Source: Streptomyces sp. ML-6 (GTDB lineage Bacteria > Actinomycetota > Actinomycetes > Streptomycetales > Streptomycetaceae). Taken from it: a stretch of 64,000 nt of DNA. Positions 34,964 to 43,550 of this stretch are shown piece after piece. The stretch's first letter is position 1, and each line of letters starts with the position of its first letter. The notes below the pieces were generated by a model that did no database searches, had not been told where the DNA came from, and saw only the letters and a program-made list of their open reading frames with translations. The DNA is taken from assembly GCF_030116705.1 (NCBI RefSeq), contig NZ_JAOTIK010000001.1, positions 1,302,001 through 1,366,000 of the forward strand, given 5' to 3'. The position numbers were made by a program, and so were the translations under genes.

Positions 34964-35938
34964 ATGACGACGATCTCCTCCCCCGCGGCGCCCCGTGACT
35001 GGCGGGCCCCCGCCGCCGCCTGCACCACCGTTGTGCTGTGGGCCTCCGCCTTCGTCTCCATCCGCAGCGCGGGGGACGCCTACTCGCCCGGCGCGCTCGC
35101 CCTCGGCCGGCTGCTCTCGGGCACCCTGGCGCTGGGCGTCCTGCTGGCGCTGCGGCGCGAGGGGCTGCCGCCGCGGGCCGCCCGGCCGGGGATCCTCTGG
35201 TCCGGGCTGCTCTGGTTCGGCCTCTACATGGTGGCCCTCAACTGGGGCGAGCGGCAGGTGGACGCGGGCACGGCCGCGATGGTGGTGAACATCGGTCCCC
35301 TCCTGATCGCGCTGCTCGGCGCCAGGGTGCTGGGCGAGGCGCTGCCCGGCAGGCTGATCGCGGGCATGGCCGTGTCGTTCGCGGGCGCCGTCGTGGTCGG
35401 GTTCTCGATGTCGGGGCGCGGCGGCGCCCCGGTGTTCGGCGTGGCGCTCTGCGTGCTGGCCGCGGTGGCGTACGCGACGGGGGTGGTGCTCCAGAAGCCC
35501 GCGCTGCGGCACGGCTCCCCGCTCCAGGTCACGACGTTCGGCTGCCTGGTCGGCACGGTGGTCTGTCTGCCGTTCTCCGGTGCGCTGGTCTCCGAGGCCG
35601 CCGACGCGCCCCTGTCCGCCACCCTGAACATGGTCTATCTGGGGCTCTTCCCGACCGCGCTGGCCTTCACGACCTGGGCCTACGCGCTGGCCAGGACCAC
35701 GGCGGGCCGGATGGGCGCCACCACCTACGCCGTGCCCGCGCTGGTGGTGGCGATGTCCTGGCTGGTGCTGGACGAGGTGCCCGCGCCGCTCGCCGTCGGC
35801 GGGGGCCTGCTCTGCCTGGCAGGGGTGGCGGTCTCCCGGACCCGTACGCAGACTGGCCTGACACGGAAGGAACCGACGCAGCCTGCGGAGGGACACCGGG
35901 ATGACACGGAGCGCCAAGCGACCGAACGGCCGCGGTAG
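34964..35938 (+). CDS. EamA/DMT-superfamily transporter
   Basis: A 324-residue membrane protein with about ten hydrophobic helices in two repeats of five. Family signatures are VVLWASAFVSIRSAGDAYSP near 23-42 and LNWGERQVDAGTAAMVVNIGPLLIAL near 91-116, with ALAFTTWAYALARTTAGRMG in the second repeat. It is an inner-membrane exporter of small molecules of unknown identity. The preceding ArsR gene is its likely regulator. The 3' end overlaps the PPK2 gene by 38 bases in another frame, so the last dozen residues are charged and not membrane-embedded. Confidence 0.85.
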   Translation: MTTISSPAAPRDWRAPAAACTTVVLWASAFVSIRSAGDAYSPGALALGRLLSGTLALGVLLALRREGLPPRAARPGILWSGLLWFGLYMVALNWGERQVDAGTAAMVVNIGPLLIALLGARVLGEALPGRLIAGMAVSFAGAVVVGFSMSGRGGAPVFGVALCVLAAVAYATGVVLQKPALRHGSPLQVTTFGCLVGTVVCLPFSGALVSEAADAPLSATLNMVYLGLFPTALAFTTWAYALARTTAGRMGATTYAVPALVVAMSWLVLDEVPAPLAVGGGLLCLAGVAVSRTRTQTGLTRKEPTQPAEGHRDDTERQATERPR

Positions 35939-36923
35939 GGCGGCGAAGGCGGCGGCCGGGGACCGGAAGGACATGTCGGACGCTCTCGCCGAGGCGGCCC
36001 GCCACGGCGCCGGGCTCGAGGGCTTCGCCGTGGCCGACAGCGGTGACGACGACCCGGTCCTGGTGACGCCCGAGGGCCGGCCCCGGGACGCGTGGCGCGA
36101 GGACTATCCGTACTCCGTCAAGCTCGGCCGGAAGGCGTACGAGAAGTCCAAGCGCGCCCTGCAGATCGAGCTGCTCAAGCTCCAGCACTGGGTTAAGGAC
36201 CGCGACGAACGCCTCGTCATCCTCTTCGAGGGGCGGGACGCGGCGGGCAAGGGCGGCACGATCAAGCGCTTCACCGAGCACCTCAATCCCCGTGGGGCGC
36301 GGGTGGTGGCGCTGGAGAAGCCCACCGAACGCGAGCGCACCCAGTGGTACTTCCAGCGGTACACGGCCCATCTGCCGTCCGCCGGGGAGATCGTGCTGTT
36401 CGACCGGTCCTGGTACAACCGGGCGGGTGTGGAGCGGGTGATGGGCTTCTGCACCACCCGCGAGTACCTGGAGTTCATGCACCAGGCACCGGGCTTCGAG
36501 CGGATGCTCGCCCGGGACGGCATCCATCTGGTGAAGTTCTGGTTCTCGGTCTCGCGCAACGAGCAGCGCAACCGGTTCATGATCCGTCAGATCGATCCGG
36601 TGCGGCAGTGGAAGCTCAGCCCGGTCGACCTCGCCTCGCTCGACAAGTGGGACGCGTACACCGAGGCCAAGGAGCTGATGCTGTTCCACACGGACACGGC
36701 GGACGCGCCCTGGACCGTGGTGAAGAGCAATGACAAGAAGCGGGCCCGGCTGGAGGCGATCCGGCACGTGCTGCACCGCTTCGACTACCCGGACAAGGAC
36801 ACGGACGTGGTGGGCGAACCCGATCCGCTGATCGTCGGCCCGGCCTCCCGGCTCTTCGAGCGGGGCGAGATGGACGCCCGGCTGCTCACCACGGAGCGGG
36901 CGGAGGCCGGGCCGACGGGTTGA
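35901..36923 (+). CDS. ppk2: Polyphosphate kinase 2
   Basis: A 340-residue PPK2-family enzyme that transfers phosphate between polyphosphate and nucleotides. The Walker A loop is in ILFEGRDAAGKGGTIKRF (about 107-124), with the lid motif LFDRSWYNRAGVERVMGF near 168-185. KLSPVDLASLDKWDAYTEAK and DKKRARLEAIRHVLHRF are also diagnostic. The first 25 residues are a Lys/Arg-rich extension (SAKRPNGRGRAAKAAAG). The ATG at 35901 follows GGAGGGACACCGGG and overlaps the EamA gene by 38 bases; a later start at 35973 is possible. Whether it makes or uses polyP, and its nucleotide preference, cannot be read from the sequence. Confidence 0.92.
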   Translation: MTRSAKRPNGRGRAAKAAAGDRKDMSDALAEAARHGAGLEGFAVADSGDDDPVLVTPEGRPRDAWREDYPYSVKLGRKAYEKSKRALQIELLKLQHWVKDRDERLVILFEGRDAAGKGGTIKRFTEHLNPRGARVVALEKPTERERTQWYFQRYTAHLPSAGEIVLFDRSWYNRAGVERVMGFCTTREYLEFMHQAPGFERMLARDGIHLVKFWFSVSRNEQRNRFMIRQIDPVRQWKLSPVDLASLDKWDAYTEAKELMLFHTDTADAPWTVVKSNDKKRARLEAIRHVLHRFDYPDKDTDVVGEPDPLIVGPASRLFERGEMDARLLTTERAEAGPTG

Positions 36924-36940
36924 GTGCCGGGCCGGCGGGC

Positions 36941-36980
36941 CGGGCACCGGGGCGGCGGGCCGGGCACCGGGGCGGCGGGC
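36941..36980. repeat. Perfect 20-bp tandem duplication
   Basis: Two identical adjacent copies of cgggcaccggggcggcgggc lie between the PPK2 stop (36923) and the convergent ADH stop codon at 36980-36982, touching its last base. No coding function is apparent. Confidence 0.9.
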
Positions 36981-38062
36981 TACTCGAACACCACGAGCGC
37001 GCGGCCGCCCCTGCCCGCGATCATGTCGTCGAAGGCGGCCGGGATGCCGTCCAGGCCGATCCGTCCGGTGACCATCATGGAGAGGTCGAACCTGCCCGCC
37101 CGGATGTGTCCGGCGAGGACGGGCAGGTCCCGGGCCGGGTCGCTGTTGCCGTACACGCAGCCGGTCAGCGAGCGGCCCCAGTGGAAGATCTCCAGGGCGT
37201 TGAAGGACACCTGCTGGTCCTTGCCGCCGATGCCGACGACCGTGGTGCGGCCGCCGCGGCGGGTGGACTCCCAGGCGCCGCGGATGGTGACCGGCCGGCC
37301 GACGCACTCGACGGCGACGTCGGCCCCCTGGCCGCCGGTGAGTGCGCGGATCGCGCGCGGGGTGGTGTCGGAGGCGACGACGTAGTCGGTGGCGCCCGCC
37401 CGGCGGGCCAGTTCCTCCTTCTCCGGCGACACGTCCACGGCGATGACCTTCGAGGCGCCCGCAATCCGGGCGGACTGGAGCACCGCGAGGCCGACGCCCC
37501 CGATGCCGAACACCACGACGGACTCGCCGGCCCGGACCCGGGCGCTGTGGTGGACCGCGCCGTATCCGGTGAGGACCGCGCAGCCGAGCAGGGCGGCGTC
37601 GGTGAGCGGGATGCCGTCCGGGGCGGGCAGTACGCAGTTCGCGGCGACGACGGTCTCCTGGGCGAACGCCGCCACGTTCAGCCCGGGGTGGAGTTCGGTG
37701 CCGTCGGCGGTGCGGGCGTGGATGCCGGCCGCTCCGGCCAGGGCATGGGCGCAGAGCCAGACCTCGCCGATCCCGCAGTGGTGGCAGCTTCCGCAGGACG
37801 GGGCCCAGTTGAGCACGACGCCGTCGCCGGGCGCGACATGGGTGACGCCCTCGCCGACCGCGACGACGGTGCCCGCGCCCTCGTGCCCGAGGACCGCGGG
37901 GACGGGCACCCGCATGGTGCCGTCGGACAGCGAGAGGTCGGAGTGGCAGACGCCCGCGGCGGCGAGCGCGACCCGCACCCGGCCGGGGCCGGGTTCCGGG
38001 AGTTCGATGTCGGTGATCTCCAACGGGGCCTTGACGGCGGGCAGTACGGCGGCGCGGACCAC
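36980..38062 (-). CDS. Zinc-dependent alcohol dehydrogenase
   Basis: A 360-residue zinc medium-chain alcohol dehydrogenase. Catalytic-zinc ligands are in GVCHSD (about 37-42) and LGHEG; structural-zinc cysteines are in CGSCHHCGIGEVWLC (about 87-101). The Rossmann motif VFGIGGVGLAVLQ is near 184. It starts at GTG behind GAGGAG. It follows the aldehyde dehydrogenase gene by 90 bases on the same strand, so the pair converts an alcohol through an aldehyde to an acid. The substrate is not known; the shared motif with an ACAD/TetR pair suggests a fatty or isoprenoid alcohol. Confidence 0.9.
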   Translation of the reverse strand: MVRAAVLPAVKAPLEITDIELPEPGPGRVRVALAAAGVCHSDLSLSDGTMRVPVPAVLGHEGAGTVVAVGEGVTHVAPGDGVVLNWAPSCGSCHHCGIGEVWLCAHALAGAAGIHARTADGTELHPGLNVAAFAQETVVAANCVLPAPDGIPLTDAALLGCAVLTGYGAVHHSARVRAGESVVVFGIGGVGLAVLQSARIAGASKVIAVDVSPEKEELARRAGATDYVVASDTTPRAIRALTGGQGADVAVECVGRPVTIRGAWESTRRGGRTTVVGIGGKDQQVSFNALEIFHWGRSLTGCVYGNSDPARDLPVLAGHIRAGRFDLSMMVTGRIGLDGIPAAFDDMIAGRGGRALVVFE

Positions 38063-38152
38063 GAACGGGCTCCTCGACGATCGACGGGACTGGACTGGAC
38101 GGGCGTGCGGGTGGTGCAGGTGGTACGGGTGACGGCGGGGGCCGGAAAGGAA

Positions 38153-39541
38153 TCAGAACTGGAGGGACTTGGTCTGGAGGTACTCCGCGAGGCCGTGCGG
38201 GCCGAGTTCGCGGCCGACGCCGGACTGCTTGTGACCGCCGAACGGGGCGAGCGGGTTGAACCGGCCGCCGTTGATGTCCACCTGCCCGGTGTCCATCCGG
38301 CGGGCGAAGGCCACGGCCGTGGCGTCGTCGGCGGCCCAGACGGCGCCCGCGAGCCCGTACACGGTGGCGTTGGCGATCCGCAGGGCGTCGTCCTCGTCCT
38401 CGTACCGCAGGATCGAGAGGACGGGGCCGAAGATCTCCTCCTGGGCGATGGTCATCTCCGGGGTGACGTCGGCGAACACGGTGGGGCTGACGTAGCAGCC
38501 CGTCTCCCGCGGGGCGTCGGGGCCGCCCGCGACGAGCCGGGCGCCCTCCTCGACGCCCTTCTCGATGTAACCGCGCACCCGGGCCTGCTGCCTGGCGTTG
38601 ACGAGGGGGCCGATGCGGTCGCCGTACTTGCCGGCCGCCTCCACGGCGAGCGCGACCGCCTCGTCGTACTGCGAGGTGTGCACCAGCATGCGGGTCCAGG
38701 CGCTGCACGTCTGGCCGGAGTTGCCCATGACGTTCGCGACGCCGACGGCGACGGCCCTGGCGAGGTCCGCGCCCGGCAGGATGACGTTGGCGGACTTGCC
38801 GCCCAGTTCGAGGGCGACGCGCTTGACGGCCGCGCCGGCCGCGGCGCCGATCCGCTTCCCGACGGCGGTGGAGCCGGTGAACGAGACCAGGTCGACGCCG
38901 GGGTGTTCGGCCAGGGCCTGTCCGGCGACCGGGCCGAGGCCGGTGACCAGGTTGAACACGCCCGCCGGGATCCCCGCCGCGTGGACGGCCTCGGCGAAGA
39001 GCTGGGCGGTCAGCGGGGTGTCCTCGGCGGGCTTGAGGACGATCGTGCAGCCCGCCGCGAGGGCGGGGGCCACCTTGGCCACGATCTGGTGGAGCGGGTA
39101 GTTCCACGGGGTGATCGCGCCGACCACGCCGACCGGCTCGGCGTACACGGTGGAGTTGCCGATCCTCTCCTCGAAGGCGTACGAGGCGGCGAGCTCGGCG
39201 TACGAGCCCGCCACCTCGACCGGCAGGCGCGCGTGCACCGCCTGCGAGAACGACGGCGGTGCGCCGAGTTCGGCGGTGACGGTCCCGGCGATCTCGTCCT
39301 TGCGGGCCACCAGCACGTCGCGCAGGGCGGCGATCCGGGCGGCCCGTTCGGCGGGGGCGGTGGCCGCCCAGCCGGGGAGCGCGGCGCGGGCGGCCCGTAC
39401 CGCGGCATCGACGTCCTCCGCCGTGCCCGCCGGGACATGGGCGATGACCTGCTCGTCCGCGGGGTTCACGACCTCGATCGTGTCCCGTCCCGCGGCAGGC
39501 CGCCAGGCGCCGTCGATGTACATGCCGTCGTGGGCCTTCAT
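38153..39541 (-). CDS. Aldehyde dehydrogenase
   Basis: A 462-residue NAD(P)-dependent aldehyde dehydrogenase. The oxyanion/coenzyme region ITPWNYPLHQIVAKVAPALA (about 141-160), the general base in LELGGKSANV, and the catalytic cysteine in NSGQTCSAWTRM (about 281) are all present. A GGGAGGAACAGCC site precedes the ATG. It is the first gene of an ALDH-ADH operon. The promoter carries a palindrome related to that in the ACAD/TetR spacer. It may oxidise the aldehyde made by the downstream ADH. Confidence 0.92.
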   Translation of the reverse strand: MKAHDGMYIDGAWRPAAGRDTIEVVNPADEQVIAHVPAGTAEDVDAAVRAARAALPGWAATAPAERAARIAALRDVLVARKDEIAGTVTAELGAPPSFSQAVHARLPVEVAGSYAELAASYAFEERIGNSTVYAEPVGVVGAITPWNYPLHQIVAKVAPALAAGCTIVLKPAEDTPLTAQLFAEAVHAAGIPAGVFNLVTGLGPVAGQALAEHPGVDLVSFTGSTAVGKRIGAAAGAAVKRVALELGGKSANVILPGADLARAVAVGVANVMGNSGQTCSAWTRMLVHTSQYDEAVALAVEAAGKYGDRIGPLVNARQQARVRGYIEKGVEEGARLVAGGPDAPRETGCYVSPTVFADVTPEMTIAQEEIFGPVLSILRYEDEDDALRIANATVYGLAGAVWAADDATAVAFARRMDTGQVDINGGRFNPLAPFGGHKQSGVGRELGPHGLAEYLQTKSLQF

Positions 39542-39592
39542 GGCTGTTCCTCCCGGACTCCCGGACGCGGTTGCGGCGATGTCGCCCGCCCC

Positions 39593-39610
39593 AAACTAGC
39601 GCTGTTAGTT
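39593..39610. promoter_or_regulatory. Candidate TetR operator upstream of the ALDH-ADH operon
   Basis: AAACTAGCGCTGTTAGTT is a near-palindrome centred on GCGC, 52 bases before the ALDH start. It resembles the motif at 33474-33491 between an ACAD and a TetR gene. It probably puts the operon under the TetR at 33520. Confidence 0.65.
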
Positions 39611-39655
39611 TTGTGGCGCCAGAGACGCCCGTCACGCCCGGTGGGGCGTGCGCGC

Positions 39656-41542
39656 TCAGCCCAGTTCCGCGGGTTCGTGGCCGGGGTTCTCGAACTGGGT
39701 CCGGTACAGCTCCTCGTACCGGCCGCCCGCCGCGAGGAGTTCGTCGTGCGTGCCCCGTTCCACGATCCGCCCGCTCTCCACGACGAGGATGAGGTCGGCC
39801 GCCCGCACCGTGGAGAGCCGGTGGGCGATCACGACCGCGGTGCGTCCGGCGAGGGCTTCGGTCAGCGCCTCCTGGACGGCCGCCTCGGAGGTGTTGTCCA
39901 GGTGGGCGGTGGCCTCGTCGAGGATGACGACGCGCTGGCGGGCGAGCAGCAGGCGGGCGATGGTCAGCCGCTGGCGTTCGCCGCCGGAGAGCCGGTAGCC
40001 GCGTTCGCCGACGACGGTGTCGAGCCCGTCGGGCAGCGAGGCGACGAGGCCGTCCAGGCGCGAGCGGCGCAGGGCGTCCCAGAGTTCCTCCTCGGTGGCG
40101 TCGGGGCGGGCGAGCAGCAGGTTGGCGCGGACCGACTCGTGGAAGAGGTGGCCGTCCTGGGTGACCATGCCGAGGGTGTCGCGCAGGGTGTCGGCGGTCA
40201 GGTCGCGCACGTCGATGCCGCCGATGCGCACCGTTCCCTCGTCCGTGTCGTACAGCCGCGGCAGCAGTTGCGCGATGGTCGACTTGCCCGCGCCGGACGA
40301 GCCGACGAGCGCCACCGTCTGTCCGGGTTCGGCACGGAAGGAGACGCCGCGCAGCACTTCGCCGCTGTCGCGGGTGTCGAGGGTCGCGACGTCCTCCAGC
40401 GAGGCGAGCGAGACCTTGTCGGCGGACGGGTAGCCGAACCTGACCCGGTCGAACTCCACGGACACCGGGCCGTCCGGGACCGTCCGCGCGTCCGGCTTCT
40501 GGCCGATGAGCGGTTTCAGGTCGAGTACCTCGAAGACCCGCTCGAAGCTGACGAGGGCGCTCATCACCTCGACGCGGGCCCCGGCGAGGGCGGTGAGCGG
40601 GGCGTAGAGCCGGGTCAGGAGCAGGGCCAGGGCGACGACCGCGCCCGCGTCCAGCTGTCCGCGCAGCGCGTAGTGGCCGCCGAGGCCGTAGACCAGGGCG
40701 AGGGCGAGGGCCGAGACGAGGGTGAGGGCGGTGATGAAGGCGGACTGGGCCATGGCCGTGCGGACGCCGATGTCGCGGACCCGGCCGGCCCGGGCGGCGA
40801 ACTCGGCGGACTCGTCGGCGGGCCGGCCGAAGAGCTTGATCAGGGTGGCGCCGGGGGCGGAGAACCGCTCGGTCATCCGGGTGCCCATCGCGGCGTTGTG
40901 GGCCGCGGCCTCCCGCTGGAGCCTCGCCATCCGGCTGCCCATCCGGCGGGCCGGCAGGACGAAGACCGGCAGCAGCACCAGCGCGAGCACGGTGATCTGC
41001 CAGGAGAGGGAGAGCATGACGCCGAGGGTGAGCAGCAGCGTCACGAGGTTGCTGACGACGCCGGACAGGGTGTTGCTGAAGGCGCGCTGGGCGCCGATGA
41101 CGTCGTTGTTGAGGCGGCTGACGAGGGCGCCGGTGCGGGTCCGGGTGAAGAACGCGATCGGCATGCGCTGCACGTGGTCGAAGACGGCCGTGCGCAGGTC
41201 GAGGATCAGTCCTTCGCCGAGGTTCGCCGAGAGCCAGCGGCTGACCAGGCCGAGCCCGGCCTCCGCGACGGCGATCACCGCGATGAGCAGGGAGAGGCCG
41301 GTGACGGTGCCCGACTCCTCGCCCGCGACGATCGCGTCGACGACGCGTCCCGCGAGGATCGGGGTGGCGACCGCGAGGAGCGCCGTCACCACGCTCAGGA
41401 CCAGGAACTGGACGACCCGGCGCCGGTGCGGCCGGGCGAAAGCGGCGATGCGCCGCAGGGTGGCCCGGTCGAAGGGGCGCCGGTCGGTCTGCGCGTTCAT
41501 GACGTTGTGGAGCTGTGTCCACGCCGTGGTTTCCATGCTCAT
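39656..41542 (-). CDS. ABC exporter, fused membrane and ATP-binding domains
   Basis: A 628-residue half-exporter. The N-terminal membrane domain has about six helices (VVQFLVLSVVTALLAVATP, LLIAVIAVAEAGLGLVSR and others). The C-terminal ATPase has Walker A GSSGAGKST near 423, signature YRLSGGERQRL near 526, Walker B VVILDEATAHLD and the H-loop AHRLST. It probably works as a homodimer exporting a hydrophobic compound. It lies 56 bases downstream of the TetR gene on the same strand and is probably repressed by it. The ATG (MSMETTAW) has no strong ribosome site. Confidence 0.9.
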   Translation of the reverse strand: MSMETTAWTQLHNVMNAQTDRRPFDRATLRRIAAFARPHRRRVVQFLVLSVVTALLAVATPILAGRVVDAIVAGEESGTVTGLSLLIAVIAVAEAGLGLVSRWLSANLGEGLILDLRTAVFDHVQRMPIAFFTRTRTGALVSRLNNDVIGAQRAFSNTLSGVVSNLVTLLLTLGVMLSLSWQITVLALVLLPVFVLPARRMGSRMARLQREAAAHNAAMGTRMTERFSAPGATLIKLFGRPADESAEFAARAGRVRDIGVRTAMAQSAFITALTLVSALALALVYGLGGHYALRGQLDAGAVVALALLLTRLYAPLTALAGARVEVMSALVSFERVFEVLDLKPLIGQKPDARTVPDGPVSVEFDRVRFGYPSADKVSLASLEDVATLDTRDSGEVLRGVSFRAEPGQTVALVGSSGAGKSTIAQLLPRLYDTDEGTVRIGGIDVRDLTADTLRDTLGMVTQDGHLFHESVRANLLLARPDATEEELWDALRRSRLDGLVASLPDGLDTVVGERGYRLSGGERQRLTIARLLLARQRVVILDEATAHLDNTSEAAVQEALTEALAGRTAVVIAHRLSTVRAADLILVVESGRIVERGTHDELLAAGGRYEELYRTQFENPGHEPAELG

Positions 41543-41598
41543 GCAAGGAACGTACGACCTCCAGTGGGCTTGAGGTCAACGCGGATTCCGCCGCGCTG

Positions 41599-42219
41599 TC
41601 AGTCCAGGAGCCGCGCCAGGTAGGCCCGCAGCAGGATGCGGGTCTCGGCGACGATGGCCGGATCGCCCGCCGGGTCGCTGCGGAACGCGAGCCTGAGAAC
41701 GGCGTCGGCGGCCTCGACGCAGACCAGGATGGTGCGGAGCCGCTCCTCCTCGGGGGCGTGGCCGAGGTACCCGGAGAGCAGTTCGGCGAGTCGGCCGGCG
41801 ACCCGGCGGTTGGCGTCGTCGGCGGGGTCGTCGACGGGGGCCGGCACACCGAAGTCGACCAGGGCGAATCCGGCCACGGACCGCTTCATGGCCAGGTACT
41901 CGTCCAGGACCGCGTCGATGGCGCTGCGCCAGTCGGCGGTGGGGATGGTGGCCAGGCGGCCGGTGACGCGTTCGGCGAAGCTGTCCAGGTTGCGCCGGGC
42001 CAGCGCGTCGGTCAGCGCGCGCTTGTTGGAGAAGAAGCGGTAGACGGAGCCGATGGGCACTTCGGCGCGCACGGCCACGGCCCGGGTGGACAGCTGCTCG
42101 TAGCCGGTCTCATCGAGGAGCTCGGCGCAGGCGTCGAGTATCCGGGCGAGGCGTTCGGCGCTGCGCTGCTGCACGGGGGCGCGACGGAGGTTCGTGTTGA
42201 CGTGGGACACGGGCTCCAT
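41599..42219 (-). CDS. TetR-family regulator of the downstream ABC exporter
   Basis: A 206-residue TetR protein. The helix-turn-helix is RLARILDACAELLDETGYEQ then AEVPIGSVYRFFSNKRALTDAL (about 22-70). An Arg-rich leader (NLRRAPVQQRSAERL) precedes it. It lies in front of an ABC exporter on the same strand with a 56-base gap, so the two form a unit and it likely responds to the exported compound. It begins 47 bases after the envelope-module membrane gene ends. A longer reading into that gene is rejected because the two overlap in unlikely ways. Confidence 0.87.
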   Translation of the reverse strand: MEPVSHVNTNLRRAPVQQRSAERLARILDACAELLDETGYEQLSTRAVAVRAEVPIGSVYRFFSNKRALTDALARRNLDSFAERVTGRLATIPTADWRSAIDAVLDEYLAMKRSVAGFALVDFGVPAPVDDPADDANRRVAGRLAELLSGYLGHAPEEERLRTILVCVEAADAVLRLAFRSDPAGDPAIVAETRILLRAYLARLLD

Positions 42220-42266
42220 GATGCCGTGGGTCTCCTCTGCGACGGGTGGCCGACCGCCGTCGATGC

Positions 42267-43550
42267 TCACACGATGAGCAACGAAAGCCCTCCGACGGTA
42301 TAGGTGATCATCAGGATCAGCAGCGGGAGCTGTCCCGCGACGGCGCGGCCGGGCGGGAAGAGGCGTACGGACCGGTCGTGGGCGGCGACGACGCCGAGCA
42401 CGTGGCCGAGGACGATCGCGAGGACCTGGAGCGTGGCGACGCCGCCGGGCCCCAGGGGCGGATCGGGCGGGACGGGATCGTCGGCGCCGAACGCCGTCAT
42501 GAGGGTGCGCGGCCCCTCGGTGACGAAGAGCGTGAAGTAGTGGGCGACGAGGTAGCCGAGGGCGATCGGGACGAGCGAGTGCGCGAAGGCGGTGAGCGGG
42601 TGGCGGAGCCGGCCGGAGATCAGCCGGACGGCCCCGGCGCACAGGGCGTGGAGGGTGGCGACGAGGGCGACGGCGGCCAGGAGGCCGAGCGTGGCCGCGG
42701 CGGTGCGGCCCAGGGGCGATGCCTGGACGGTGGTGATCCAGGAGGGGGAGTCGGAGAAGCCGTCGTAGGCGGTGGAGCCGAGCATGACGCAGACGGTGGC
42801 GACGAGGCCGGGGAGCTGCGGGGTGGCGTCGAGGCCGTTGAACGGGGAACGGAGCACGAGCCGGCCGTCGGCGGGGCGGCGGCCGAGCGGGGAGAGCCGG
42901 GCGAGCAGGACGGAGTAGACCTCGAAGGCGTCCGCGTGGTCGAACCATGCGGCGCCGTGGCGGGCGGCGCCCGCGAGCTGGACGGCGGTGTGGAGGGCGA
43001 GGAAGAGCAGCAGGGTGGTGGCCGAGGCGGGGTCGGGGGCGACGAGTTCGAGCCAGGTGAAGGCGAGGAGCCCGGCCGCGGCGGGCCACAGCCCGAGCCG
43101 GGTGGGCAGGGGGCGCCCCCGGCCGGGGGCGCGGCGGAGCAGGCGGCAGGCGACGAGGTGGACGGTGCGCAGCGGGTTGACCAGCCGCCAGACGGGCCCG
43201 AACAGGAGCGAGGCGGGGACCAGCCCGACCCAGAGGAGCACGTACACGGCGCCGGGGGCCGGGTTGCGTTCCGGGTCGTCCGGTCCGAGGAGGAGGTGGA
43301 GCACGACGAACAGCCCGGCGGCGAGTCCCAGGACGCGCAGGGCGGTACGGGTCGGGCGGGCGTCGGCGAGGCGCTGGACGGCGGCCGGGACCGGACGGCC
43401 CGCCCGGTCGCCGCGGAACCGCGAGGCGGACCAGAGCAGGCCGAGCGCGAGGAAGGAGACGAAGAGCGCGGTGAAGGCTCCGGCGAAGGCGTAGAAGGGC
43501 GACAGCGGCAGGTCGTGCTGGGCGCCGATGCCGTGGGCGAGGGCGGTCAC
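42267..43550 (-). CDS. Polytopic membrane protein of a three-gene envelope module
   Basis: A 427-residue integral membrane protein with about 10-11 hydrophobic segments. Histidines occur at helix borders: AFAHSLVPIALGYLVAHYF near 315-333 and VLGHVLGVVAAHDR near 378-391. These could bind a metal or heme. The family is unnamed; some actinobacterial relatives carry automatic names that I would not trust. It starts at GTG overlapping the previous stop by four bases (GTGA), so it is translated with the cupredoxin-like lipoprotein. It ends LSLLIV at a stop at 42267. Function unknown. Confidence 0.8.
   Translation of the reverse strand: MTALAHGIGAQHDLPLSPFYAFAGAFTALFVSFLALGLLWSASRFRGDRAGRPVPAAVQRLADARPTRTALRVLGLAAGLFVVLHLLLGPDDPERNPAPGAVYVLLWVGLVPASLLFGPVWRLVNPLRTVHLVACRLLRRAPGRGRPLPTRLGLWPAAAGLLAFTWLELVAPDPASATTLLLFLALHTAVQLAGAARHGAAWFDHADAFEVYSVLLARLSPLGRRPADGRLVLRSPFNGLDATPQLPGLVATVCVMLGSTAYDGFSDSPSWITTVQASPLGRTAAATLGLLAAVALVATLHALCAGAVRLISGRLRHPLTAFAHSLVPIALGYLVAHYFTLFVTEGPRTLMTAFGADDPVPPDPPLGPGGVATLQVLAIVLGHVLGVVAAHDRSVRLFPPGRAVAGQLPLLILMITYTVGGLSLLIV

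Noticed and set aside
36920..41623. Plus-strand open frame of about 1570 codons antisense to the ADH, ALDH and ABC genes
   Set aside because: No motif or homologous segment; fully explained as a shadow of three well-supported genes.
35667..41849. Open frame of more than 2000 codons on the minus strand
   Set aside because: It overlaps PPK2, the ADH and ALDH genes and the ABC exporter in other frames; its product is Arg/Pro/Gly-rich with no domain, as expected from very GC-rich DNA.
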